51,044 nt of DNA from Bacilli bacterium (GTDB lineage: Bacteria > Bacillota_I > Bacilli_A > RF39 > UBA660). Below the pieces are notes generated by a model that saw only the letters and a list, made by a program, of their open reading frames with translations, was not told where the DNA came from and did not search any database. A program made the position numbers and the translations under genes. Below, in pieces: positions 7,523-14,372 of the stretch (its first letter is position 1; each line of letters starts with the position of its first letter). Location of the stretch: positions 1 through 51,044 of the forward strand of contig JAGAHP010000020.1 of the NCBI GenBank assembly GCA_017627015.1. Reading direction: 5' to 3'.

Positions 7523-8285
7523 GTAATATATCTAATATATGTCTTCCTGAACCTAATAATTCAGTTCGTTCACAAGTACTTAAATGATAATTTAAGTAAA
7601 TATTTAATTCTTCTTTTGTCATCTTGTTAATAGTTTTCTTTATATATTCAGTTGGTCCATCTTGTGAAATGATTTTTACTCTTTTTAAATTACATTTATC
7701 TTTTAAATAATTAATATCTTCTAATCTAACAAAAGAGTATAAGTCTGTTTCTTTTGATGTGATCTTATAATTTTTATCAATAAGATTATTATCTATAGAA
7801 TCTTTAATGGTATTTTCAATAAAACCATGAGTAATAACTGCGTATTCATTCATACAGTAACTTATAAATATATAACCACCAGGTTTAGTAATTCTTTTAG
7901 CTTCCTCTAAAGCTTTAACTTTTTCATCAATAGATATTAAATGATACATAGGTCCAAATAAAATAGTTATATCAAATGAATTATCTTCTATCTTTTTTAA
8001 GTTAGTTGCGTTTCCTTGTATGCATTTTATATTCTTTTTTTCTATTTCTCTTAAATTAGATTTACATAATTCAACTGCGAATACATCATATCCTTTATCA
8101 GAAAAATATTTAGAGTATTTACCAGTACCCGCACCTATATCAATAATTTTATTTCCTTCTTTTAAATAATCTTCTATATATTTAATTGAAGTTAAAAACT
8201 CTATTTGACCGTGCTTTGTATCTAGTCTTTTTTCTTCGTTAAATTTATTATAATAAGTTTTTAGATTTTCTTCGTTCATAAACAT
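7515..8285 (-). CDS. Class I SAM-dependent methyltransferase
   Basis: A Rossmann-fold methyltransferase of the Methyltransf_11/25 type; substrate unknown. Motif I is DIGAGTGKYSKYF, followed by an acidic end of strand 2 (FAVEL), the motif III/IV region FDITILFGPMYHL and KPGGYIFISY. It ends with a helical segment around LNYHLSTCERTELLG that resembles small-molecule or biotin-pathway methyltransferases only loosely. Start choice: an upstream in-frame TTG (8303) overlaps a TATAAT -10 (complement of 8295-8300), so the ATG at 8285 or the one at 8279 must be used, giving 256 or 254 residues. The mRNA would have almost no leader. It is divergent from the small membrane protein gene at 8311 and convergent with murI. 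Confidence 0.85.
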   Translation of the reverse strand: MFMNEENLKTYYNKFNEEKRLDTKHGQIEFLTSIKYIEDYLKEGNKIIDIGAGTGKYSKYFSDKGYDVFAVELCKSNLREIEKKNIKCIQGNATNLKKIEDNSFDITILFGPMYHLISIDEKVKALEEAKRITKPGGYIFISYCMNEYAVITHGFIENTIKDSIDNNLIDKNYKITSKETDLYSFVRLEDINYLKDKCNLKRVKIISQDGPTEYIKKTINKMTKEELNIYLNYHLSTCERTELLGSGRHILDILQK

Positions 8286-8294
8286 CACAAAGTT

Positions 8295-8304
8295 ATTATA
8301 CAAT
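8295..8304. promoter_or_regulatory. Compact divergent promoter region
   Basis: The 26 bases between the two divergent start codons hold a minus-strand -10 TATAAT (complement of 8295-8300) and a possible plus-strand -10 TACAAT (8299-8304). Neither gene has a recognisable ribosome site, so both messages are probably leaderless or nearly so. Confidence 0.5.
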
Positions 8305-8310
8305 AATAAT

Positions 8311-8688
8311 ATGAATAGTAAAATAGAAGATAGATTAAAAGAAATAAAAATAGAAAATTTTATTTGGCTTATTTATTTAGGCATAATAGGTCTTAGTTAT
8401 TATTCTAATTATTTAGAAAAAGATTATTTTATTAATAATAATATTAGATCTAAAGAAAAATATAGAGAAATATTAATAATAATTTTTTCTATTTTATTAA
8501 TTGTTTATATTTATTTCTTTTATGATTCATATTCTAGTTTAAAAGATTTAAATAAGTATTCTGAAGAAAAACAAAAGAAGATATTATTATCTTCTTTAGG
8601 ATCATTTTTAATATTAGTGAGTGGAATAATATTTTTATATTTGGCGTATGTTGATAATGATTTGGATGTAGAACTTGCGTTTAATTAG
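8311..8688 (+). CDS. Small membrane protein of unknown function
   Basis: A 125-residue protein not recognised as a known family. It has three hydrophobic segments, roughly 17-32 (FIWLIYLGIIGLSYYS), 53-70 (ILIIIFSILLIVYIYFF) and 92-110 (LLSSLGSFLILVSGIIFLYL), separated by a charged, Lys/Glu-rich loop, with an acidic C-terminus. No Shine-Dalgarno precedes the ATG. Its promoter region is shared with the divergent methyltransferase. It is directly followed by the tandem peptide/RNA modules, without a clear terminator. Confidence 0.6.
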   Translation: MNSKIEDRLKEIKIENFIWLIYLGIIGLSYYSNYLEKDYFINNNIRSKEKYREILIIIFSILLIVYIYFFYDSYSSLKDLNKYSEEKQKKILLSSLGSFLILVSGIIFLYLAYVDNDLDVELAFN

Positions 8689-8775
8689 AGGAATTCATGT
8701 TATAAAAGTCGAATATTATTATTGGAACGTTCAAAACTTAAGTGTCTACCTTCATTCTAAAAGGAAGGAGGTGGT

Positions 8776-8871
8776 ATGATGAAAAAACGTATTTACGTTT
8801 GTAAGGTATTAAAATTGATATCCATCATCTTATTCCTTCTATTACTAATAATAGTAGAAATAAAAAAATGA
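8776..8871 (+). CDS. Hydrophobic 31-residue peptide, toxin-like (copy 1)
   Basis: A very short gene with an AAGGAGGT ribosome site. The peptide begins MMKKRIYVCK, has a membrane-spanning core of about 18 residues (LISIILFLLLLIIV) and ends EIKK, the layout of type I toxin peptides. Two adjacent ATGs exist; the second (8779) has the better 7-base spacing to AGGAGG, giving 30 residues. CCTTC (8749-8753) can pair with GAAGG (8764-8768) and partly hide the ribosome site. The coding frame is supported by conservation in copy 2, where only two substitutions occur in the frame (one silent, one L14 to S). Toxic activity is an inference; a small membrane regulator is possible. Confidence 0.72.
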   Translation: MMKKRIYVCKVLKLISIILFLLLLIIVEIKK

Positions 8872-8947
8872 CACTTAAGCTTATAGCTTAAATGTCTCAA
8901 CCATTAAAGGTAGACATTCAGGTTAGTGAATGTTCCTTTTTATTATA
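8782..8947 (-). ncRNA. Possible antisense RNA to copy 1
   Basis: On the minus strand a -10 TATAAT (complement of 8942-8947) is conserved in both copies although it lies beyond the sense terminator. RNA from about 8935 would cover the 3' half of the peptide message and could end at ACGTAAATACGT followed by T residues (complement of 8782-8800). No good -35 is seen. This would be a 3'-overlapping antitoxin RNA like those of txpA/bsrG-type loci, and is inferred from sequence only. Confidence 0.4.
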
Positions 8948-9093
8948 TGAAGTTTCCTTCATTACATACATATTAACATATAAGAAAATATATTTCAATA
9001 AAAAAGGGGAGTATTTAAATCGAATGTCGAATATTATTATTGGAACGTTCAAAACTTAAGTGTCTACCTTCATTCTAAAAGGAAGGAGGTGGT

Positions 9094-9189
9094 ATGATGA
9101 AAAAACGTATTTACGTTTGTAAGGTATTAAAATCGATATCAATCATCTTATTCCTTCTATTACTAATAATAGTAGAAATAAAAAAATGA
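9094..9189 (+). CDS. Hydrophobic 31-residue peptide, toxin-like (copy 2)
   Basis: Same gene as copy 1 with L14 changed to S (TTG to TCG) and one silent change in the next serine codon. Ribosome site AAGGAGGT and the double ATG (9094 and 9097) are identical. Keeping an intact frame in both copies supports translation. Confidence 0.7.
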   Translation: MMKKRIYVCKVLKSISIILFLLLLIIVEIKK

Positions 9190-9267
9190 CACTTAAGCTT
9201 ATAGCTTAAATGTCTTCCCTCAAAAAAAGGTAGACATTCAGGTTAGTGAATGTTCCTTTTTATTATA
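9102..9267 (-). ncRNA. Possible antisense RNA to copy 2
   Basis: The minus-strand TATAAT (complement of 9262-9267) and the T-run-associated hairpin inside the peptide gene are present as in copy 1. The flanking sequence upstream of this -10 differs between the copies, so the conserved part is the -10 and the transcribed region. Confidence 0.38.
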
Positions 9268-9323
9268 TGAAGTTTCCTTCATTGATTATATTTTATCATA
9301 AACAATAATTATTAATCAAGTGC

Positions 9324-9352
9324 TTGTATTTAGGTAAAGAATGTGTTATAAT
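9324..9352 (+). promoter_or_regulatory. Promoter of the pheST T-box operon
   Basis: -35 TTGTAT (9324-9329), 17 bp spacer, -10 TATAAT (9347-9352) preceded by TGT. Confidence 0.8.
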
Positions 9353-9359
9353 TTTGGCA

Positions 9360-9570
9360 TAAACGTTGATGAGAAAGTAGTAGTATAATTAGTGCTTAAT
9401 AGAGAGTTAGAATGGTGGAAACTAACAAGTAACATTATATGAATTCATTCTCTAGGTTCTATAATGAAAGTTATAGCGTGTAATTTGCGTTAAAAATAAG
9501 AGAGTATAGTAAATCTATAAAGTAAGGTGGTACCGCCGTGTTTGGTCCTTACATTTATAGATTTTTTTGT
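9360..9570 (+). promoter_or_regulatory. T-box riboswitch, Phe (TTC) specifier
   Basis: Stem I has the lower helix GAGAA/TTCTC, the loop-E GAA (9441-9443), the specifier TTC (9444-9446) and one A before the helix resumes. AGAGAG and GGTGGAAA follow the usual order. The T-box AAGGTGGTACCGCC is at 9524-9537. The terminator pairs ATCTATAAAGTAAGG (9513-9527) with CCTTACATTTATAGAT (9547-9562) before a T run; antitermination needs uncharged tRNA(Phe). Confidence 0.93.
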
Positions 9571-9587
9571 TTGAAAGGAAGGATAAT

Positions 9588-10634
9588 ATGAAAGAAAAAA
9601 TTACTTTATTACAAAAAGAAATTGAAGAAAAAATAAAGGAAGTAAAAAATCTTGATACTCTTAATGAATTAAAGGTAAAATATCTAAGTAAAAAAGGACC
9701 TGTTAGTGAACTTACTAATAGTCTTAGAGATTTATCTATTGAAGAAAAGAAAGAATTTGGTAAATTAATCACAGATTTTAGAAATGATGTTATAACTAAA
9801 GTTGAGTCTTTAAAAGAAAAATATGAATTAGAAGAATTAAATAAGAAGTTAGAAAGTGAAAAAGTAGATATTTCTATGCCTGGGATGGATATTAAAAATG
9901 GTTCACCATCAATCGTTGAAAAAGTTGTAGATGATGCGTCTGATTTCTTTATTAGTTTAGGATATGATGTATATGAAGGACCAGAGATAGAATTAGATAA
10001 ATATAACTTTGAAATGCTTAATTTACCAAAAGATCATCCTGCAAGAGATGCTCAAGATACATATTATTTAAAAGATGAAGATTTAATGCTTAGAAGTCAA
10101 ACTTCACCTGTACAAGTTAGAGTGATGCTTGATGGTAAAGGTGAAACTCCAATTAGAATGATATGTCCTGGTAAAACATATAGAAGAGAAGATATTAATG
10201 CTACTCATGAACAAGAGTTTACTCAAATAGAAGGACTTGTTATTGATAAGAATATTTCTTTAAGTGATTTAAAAGGTACTTTTGATGCATTTGTTAAACA
10301 TACATTTGGTGAAACTACTGAAGCAAGATTTAGACCTAGTTATTATCCTTTTACAGAACCTAGTGTAGAAATGGATATGAGTTGTATATATTGTGATGGT
10401 TCAGGTTGTAATATGTGTAAGCCAAAAGGATGGATTACAATCGCTGGTGGTGGAATGGTTCATCCAAATGTTCTTAGAATGTGTGGGTATGATCCAGAAA
10501 AATGGCAAGGTTTTGCATTTGGTATGGCAGGAGAAAGAATTGCTATGCTTAAATATAATATGACTGATATGAGAACTATGCATGAAAATGATTTAAGAGA
10601 AACAGATAATTTTGATAGAAAAGAGGTGAAGTAA
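9588..10634 (+). CDS. pheS: Phenylalanyl-tRNA synthetase alpha subunit
   Basis: Catalytic subunit of the (alpha-beta)2 enzyme. An N-terminal coiled-coil (about 1-85) that grips tRNA(Phe) is followed by the class II core: motif 1 DFFISLGYDVYEGPEIE, PARDAQDTYY, LLRSQTSPVQ-type segment, motif 2 PGKTYRREDINATHEQEFTQ, EPSVEMDM with a four-cysteine knuckle (CIYC...GCNMC) before GWITIAGGG, and motif 3 GMAGERIAMLKY, where most bacteria have GMG(I/P)ER. The start is the ATG at 9588 behind AAGGAAGG; an in-frame TTG 21 bases upstream lies in the terminator T-run. It has 348 residues. pheT follows after 1 base. Confidence 0.97.
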   Translation: MKEKITLLQKEIEEKIKEVKNLDTLNELKVKYLSKKGPVSELTNSLRDLSIEEKKEFGKLITDFRNDVITKVESLKEKYELEELNKKLESEKVDISMPGMDIKNGSPSIVEKVVDDASDFFISLGYDVYEGPEIELDKYNFEMLNLPKDHPARDAQDTYYLKDEDLMLRSQTSPVQVRVMLDGKGETPIRMICPGKTYRREDINATHEQEFTQIEGLVIDKNISLSDLKGTFDAFVKHTFGETTEARFRPSYYPFTEPSVEMDMSCIYCDGSGCNMCKPKGWITIAGGGMVHPNVLRMCGYDPEKWQGFAFGMAGERIAMLKYNMTDMRTMHENDLRETDNFDRKEVK

Positions 10635-10635
10635 C

Positions 10636-12999
10636 ATGATAAGTATGAACTGGGTAAAAGATTATATAGATATAAAAGATGAAAATCTAGAAGAATTAGC
10701 AGATAAAGTTACTAAAGCCGGAATTAATGTTGAACATGTAATTAAAACTAATATAGATAATGTAGTAGTTGGTGAAGTTAAAACTTGCGTTGATCATCCA
10801 GATTCAGATCATCTACATGTATGTCAAGTAGATGTTGGTACTGATATTCGTCAAATAGTATGTGGTGCCCCTAATGTAAAAGCTGGACTTAAAGTTATAG
10901 TTGCTTTACCAGGAGCTAAATTACCTGGTGGAGAAATAAAAAAAGGTTCTATAAGAGGAGAAGAATCTAATGGAATGATTTGTGCTTTATGTGAACTTGG
11001 TTTAGAAGAAGATAATGAAGAAAACTATAAAAAAGGGATTCATGAATTACCAGGGGATGCACCTGTTGGGATGGATGCATTTGAATATTTAGGAGTTTCA
11101 GATACTTTATATGATTTAGATGTACATAAACATAAAAATAATGACTGTAGATACCATATAGGTTTTGCATATGAAATAGGTACTATTTTAGGTAAAAAAG
11201 TAAAACTACCTAAAGCTGATTATACTGAAATAAAAGATAATATAAATGATCAATTTACATTAAAAGTAGATACTGATAAATGTACTTATTATAAAGCAAA
11301 GATGGTTACAAATTTAGTAGTTGGTGAATCACCAGAATTTATTAAAAATAGATTAATAAGCGCAGGTATGAGACCTATAAATAATATAGTAGATATTTCT
11401 AATTATGTTATGCTTGAATATGGTCAACCACTTCATTTCTTTGATAAAGATAAATTAGGAGACGAAATAGTTGTTAGACAAGCAAAAGATAATGAAGAAA
11501 TAACTACTCTTGATGAACAAGAAAGAGTATTAACTAGCGAAGATATTGTTATTACTGATGGAAATAAAGCAGTATGCATCGCTGGAGTAATGGGAGGACT
11601 TAATACTGATGTTGATGAAAATACTAAAACAGTATTAATAGAAAGTGCAATATTTAATCCAACTAATATAAGAAAAACTGCTAGAAGATTAAATTTAAGA
11701 AGTGAAGCATCTCTTCGTTATGAAAAAGGACTTAATTTTGAATATACTGATGCTGCACTTGATAGAGCATGTTACTTACTTGAAAAATATGCTTCAGGTA
11801 AAGTGCTTTCTGGTAAAGCAGAATATGATAATGAAGATAAAAAAGTTAAAAAAATAGAATTTACTACTGAAAAAGTAAACTCTTTATTAGGATTAGAATT
11901 AACTGATAAAGATATTGAAACTGAACTTAAAAAATTAGATTTTGAATATGAAATAAAATCTGGCAAGTTTATTGCAATAATTCCAAGAAGAAGATTAGAT
12001 ATAGAGGAAAATGTTAATGATATTGCTGAAGAAATAGGTAGACTATATGGATATCATAATCTTAAAAATACTATGCCTGTTCTTCCAACTAGAGAAGGAA
12101 AGTTTGAACATAGTTTTGGATTTAAGAAAACTGTTAGTAAGAGAATGAGAACTTTAGGTTTAAATGAAACTAGAACTTATTCATTAGTAGATCAAAAGAC
12201 TGCGGATATGTTCTATAAAGATAGAAGTACTATTATTATTCCAAATCCAATGAGTTCTGATAGAAGTGCACTTAGAAAGACTATGATTCCTTCTATGCTT
12301 GATGTTATTAAGTATAATAAATCAAGAGGATTAAAAGATATTAATATATATGAAACTAGTAAAGTATTCTATGGTGATTTTAAAGAAGAAAATCATTTAG
12401 CAGTTGCGTTATATGGAAACTATATTTCTAGTTTATGGCAAGGTAAAGTTGTTAAGAATGATTTCTTTGTTCTTAAAGGAATTGTTACTAATTTACTTGA
12501 TTATCTAGGTTTAAAGAATAGGTATAGTTTTGTAGAAAGTAATGAAGAAAATTTACATCCTGGAATAAGCGCAGATATTTATTTAGATAAAAATAAAGTA
12601 GGATTCTTTGGAAGAATTCATCCAATAGTTTCTAAAGATGAAATATATGTACTTGAATTATCAATAGATGATTTAGATGTTAAAACAAAACCTATTAAGT
12701 TTAAACCAGCATCGAAATTACCTTATATTAAAAAGGATTTAGCTTTTGTTATGCCAATTGATATGAAGAATGAAGATGTTCTTAAAGAAATTAAAAGAGC
12801 AGGCGGAAGATTACTTACAGATATATCAGTATTTGATTTATACGTAGGAGATAATATAGATAAAGGAAATAAATCAATTGCGTATAATCTTACATTTGAA
12901 GACCCAACAAGAACATTAACAGATGAAGAAGTAATGGAAGTATTTAATAATATTATTAAATCAGTAGAATCTAAATTAAATATAAAATTAAGAGATTAA
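10636..12999 (+). CDS. pheT: Phenylalanyl-tRNA synthetase beta subunit
   Basis: Large subunit with tRNA recognition and editing of mischarged Tyr. Order of domains: N-terminal B1, EMAP/OB tRNA-binding domain (about 40-150, with DHPDSDHLHVCQVDVG and GAPNVKAGLKV), the B3/B4 editing module (about 210-380, NNIVDISNYVMLEYGQPLH and EASLRYEKG), B5 (about 400-475, ending RRRLDIEENVNDIAEEIGR), the inactive catalytic-like core, and the C-terminal FDX-ACB anticodon-binding domain (about 695-787, PYIKKDLAFVMP). At 787 residues it is normal. GAGGTGAAG in the pheS end is its ribosome site. Confidence 0.97.
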   Translation: MISMNWVKDYIDIKDENLEELADKVTKAGINVEHVIKTNIDNVVVGEVKTCVDHPDSDHLHVCQVDVGTDIRQIVCGAPNVKAGLKVIVALPGAKLPGGEIKKGSIRGEESNGMICALCELGLEEDNEENYKKGIHELPGDAPVGMDAFEYLGVSDTLYDLDVHKHKNNDCRYHIGFAYEIGTILGKKVKLPKADYTEIKDNINDQFTLKVDTDKCTYYKAKMVTNLVVGESPEFIKNRLISAGMRPINNIVDISNYVMLEYGQPLHFFDKDKLGDEIVVRQAKDNEEITTLDEQERVLTSEDIVITDGNKAVCIAGVMGGLNTDVDENTKTVLIESAIFNPTNIRKTARRLNLRSEASLRYEKGLNFEYTDAALDRACYLLEKYASGKVLSGKAEYDNEDKKVKKIEFTTEKVNSLLGLELTDKDIETELKKLDFEYEIKSGKFIAIIPRRRLDIEENVNDIAEEIGRLYGYHNLKNTMPVLPTREGKFEHSFGFKKTVSKRMRTLGLNETRTYSLVDQKTADMFYKDRSTIIIPNPMSSDRSALRKTMIPSMLDVIKYNKSRGLKDINIYETSKVFYGDFKEENHLAVALYGNYISSLWQGKVVKNDFFVLKGIVTNLLDYLGLKNRYSFVESNEENLHPGISADIYLDKNKVGFFGRIHPIVSKDEIYVLELSIDDLDVKTKPIKFKPASKLPYIKKDLAFVMPIDMKNEDVLKEIKRAGGRLLTDISVFDLYVGDNIDKGNKSIAYNLTFEDPTRTLTDEEVMEVFNNIIKSVESKLNIKLRD

Positions 13000-13029
13000 A
13001 AAAAGGATTATTTAAATAATCCTTTTTTT
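12999..13029. terminator. Bidirectional terminator, pheT / kinase-like gene
   Basis: A near-perfect palindrome, AAAAAGGATTATT facing AATAATCCTTTTTTT, with A and T runs on both sides. The minus-strand gene's last codons lie inside it. Confidence 0.9.
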
Positions 13030-13778
13030 CTTTTTTGACTATCAATAAAGTATCTTGGTTCATAATCATCATTAATATTTTTTAAGTTTTCATATAATTT
13101 TTTGTTTTCATCAGTTCTTATTATTTTTGGTAATCCCTTTTTATCAACTTCTGAACTGACATTTAAACTTACAATATTCATTAAATAATATAGTGTAAGA
13201 TAATTAAAACAATAATTATCTATATTTTCTTTTTTTGATGATTTTTTTTCAAATTTATTAACAAATGTATCTTTAAAATCAAAATCATATTCACCAATTC
13301 TATAATTATCTAAATCAAATAGTTTTATTCCGTATTCTTTTATTCCAAAATTTGATGGATTAAAGTCACCAATATATATTCCTTTTTCATTTAATTGTTC
13401 TATTCTTTCTCTTAGTTTTTTTAATAATTCTATCTTTTTTTCATTGTTATGACTACTTCTATATATATTTAAACTATTATATAAGTCAACTTCCATTGTA
13501 TATCCAACAAAGTTTCCTTCTTTATCATATACTAGATCATATATTTTTACATCTTTGTTTAATTCTTCTATTTCTGGGATTAATTTTATTTTATTTTCTT
13601 TGTTTTTCATTATTTCATCTGTTACTACAGTATTTTCACCAAAAGTATTTTCAATAATTCTTTTAAAGTATTTAAGCGCAACTATTCCGTCATCAGTTTT
13701 ATAGAAAAAGATAAATGCTTCTTTTCCTTCATCATATTTTCTGATAATATTATCTTGATTAAATATAATTTTTTTCAT
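13008..13778 (-). CDS. Protein-kinase-like protein of unknown target
   Basis: A 256-residue cytoplasmic protein with a compact kinase-like layout. K36 in IVALKYFK fits the ATP-binding lysine, IGDFNPSNF (D138, N143) fits the catalytic loop pattern D-x4-N, and KLFDLDNYR (D155/D157) fits the metal-binding DFG position. A glycine-rich loop is not obvious, and the C-terminal lobe is short and very basic (ending SQKRKKGLFK). The ATG has a GGGGG ribosome site, and the promoter TTGACC-17-TATAAT (complement of 13808-13836) faces the Nudix gene promoter. Kinase activity is an inference from three motifs; it could phosphorylate a small molecule or be a pseudokinase. Confidence 0.55.
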   Translation of the reverse strand: MKKIIFNQDNIIRKYDEGKEAFIFFYKTDDGIVALKYFKRIIENTFGENTVVTDEIMKNKENKIKLIPEIEELNKDVKIYDLVYDKEGNFVGYTMEVDLYNSLNIYRSSHNNEKKIELLKKLRERIEQLNEKGIYIGDFNPSNFGIKEYGIKLFDLDNYRIGEYDFDFKDTFVNKFEKKSSKKENIDNYCFNYLTLYYLMNIVSLNVSSEVDKKGLPKIIRTDENKKLYENLKNINDDYEPRYFIDSQKRKKGLFK

Positions 13779-13807
13779 AAAACAACCCCCTTTTCAAAAC
13801 GAGCTAT

Positions 13808-13849
13808 ATTATACAATATAATGTAAAAATGGTCAAATTATGATATAAT
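13808..13849. promoter_or_regulatory. Divergent promoters, kinase-like gene and Nudix-polA
   Basis: Minus strand: TTGACC (complement of 13831-13836), 17 bp, TATAAT (complement of 13808-13813). Plus strand: TGA-TATAAT (-10 at 13844-13849) for the Nudix gene. The plus -10 lies beyond the minus -35, so the two promoters nearly abut. Confidence 0.75.
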
Positions 13850-13865
13850 TGTCATAGGTGATAGT

Positions 13866-14372
13866 ATGGAATTAATTGATGTTTATAATAGTAAAGGTGA
13901 AATTACTGGTAAAGTAGTAGAAAGACATACTAAAGATGAAGATTTTGGTAAAGATGAACATATAGGTGTTGCGATTATTTATATAGAAAATAGTAAAGGT
14001 GAATTTTTGATGCAGCTTACATCAAAAGAAAAAGGTAGTATTTATTCTGCGACTGGTGGTCATATAGAACACTCAGAAACTCCATATGAAACAATAGTAA
14101 GAGAAGTAAAAGAAGAAATAGGTTTAGATATAAGTAATGAAAACGTTGTTAGTTTAGGTCATATTTGTGTTGATTTTCCTGTTAGATTTATATTTTATTT
14201 AAAGAAAGATGTAAATATAGATGATTTGGTTCTTAAAAAAGATGAAGTTGAAAAAATGGTATATTTAACTAAAGAAGAACTTAGAAAAGTGATTGATGAA
14301 GGTAAAATGCATAAAGGACATATATTTGTTTTGGATGAAGTATTAAAATATAAAGAGAAAATAGGTGATTAG
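13866..14372 (+). CDS. Nudix hydrolase
   Basis: A 168-residue Nudix-family pyrophosphohydrolase; substrate not determinable. The box G-x5-E-x7-R-E-x2-E-E-x-G is complete at 65-87 (GHIEHSE ... REVKEEIGL). The N-terminal part, with LIDVYNSKGEITGKVV, is like the group that includes isopentenyl-diphosphate isomerase-like and general housecleaning Nudix enzymes. AGGTGATAG precedes the ATG. The stop codon touches the polA start, and AGGTGAT inside its end is the polA ribosome site, so it is co-translated with DNA polymerase I; nucleotide-pool cleaning would fit but is inference. Confidence 0.9.
   Translation: MELIDVYNSKGEITGKVVERHTKDEDFGKDEHIGVAIIYIENSKGEFLMQLTSKEKGSIYSATGGHIEHSETPYETIVREVKEEIGLDISNENVVSLGHICVDFPVRFIFYLKKDVNIDDLVLKKDEVEKMVYLTKEELRKVIDEGKMHKGHIFVLDEVLKYKEKIGD

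Larger units (their letters stand above)
8708..8963 (+). repeat. Tandem peptide/RNA module, copy 1
   Basis: A 256-base unit repeated at 9026-9283 with few differences. It contains a possible -10 TATTAT (8714-8719), a structured 5' leader, a 30-31 codon gene, a hairpin after the stop codon (8870-8896), a terminator (ACATTCA 8914-8920 / TGAATGT 8927-8933, then CCTTTTT), and a conserved tail to CCTTCATT. The 5' segments GGAACGTTC (8724-8732) and TGTCTACCTT (8743-8752) are complementary, in nested order, to GAATGTTCC (8928-8936, one G-U) and AAGGTAGACA (8907-8916). The 62 bases between the copies show nothing else. Confidence 0.9.
9026..9283 (+). repeat. Tandem peptide/RNA module, copy 2
   Basis: Second copy of the module, 318 bases downstream of the first. 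The paired segments are all kept: GGAACGTTC (9042-9050), TGTCTACCTT (9061-9070), AAGGTAGACA (9227-9236) and GAATGTTCC (9248-9256), as is the terminator ending near 9261. The only region that differs much is the linker between the hairpin after the stop and AAGGTAGACA, which is a loop in the proposed fold. Confidence 0.9.

Noticed and set aside
8722..8734. GAACGTTC near the start of the peptide modules as a LexA (SOS) site.
   Set aside because: The half-sites abut with no 4-base spacer, unlike the Bacillota consensus, and the sequence is better explained as pairing with the RNA 3' end.
8708..9283. The duplicated unit as an insertion sequence or CRISPR.
   Set aside because: No transposase, no terminal inverted repeats or target duplication, and only two long copies, not short regularly spaced repeats.
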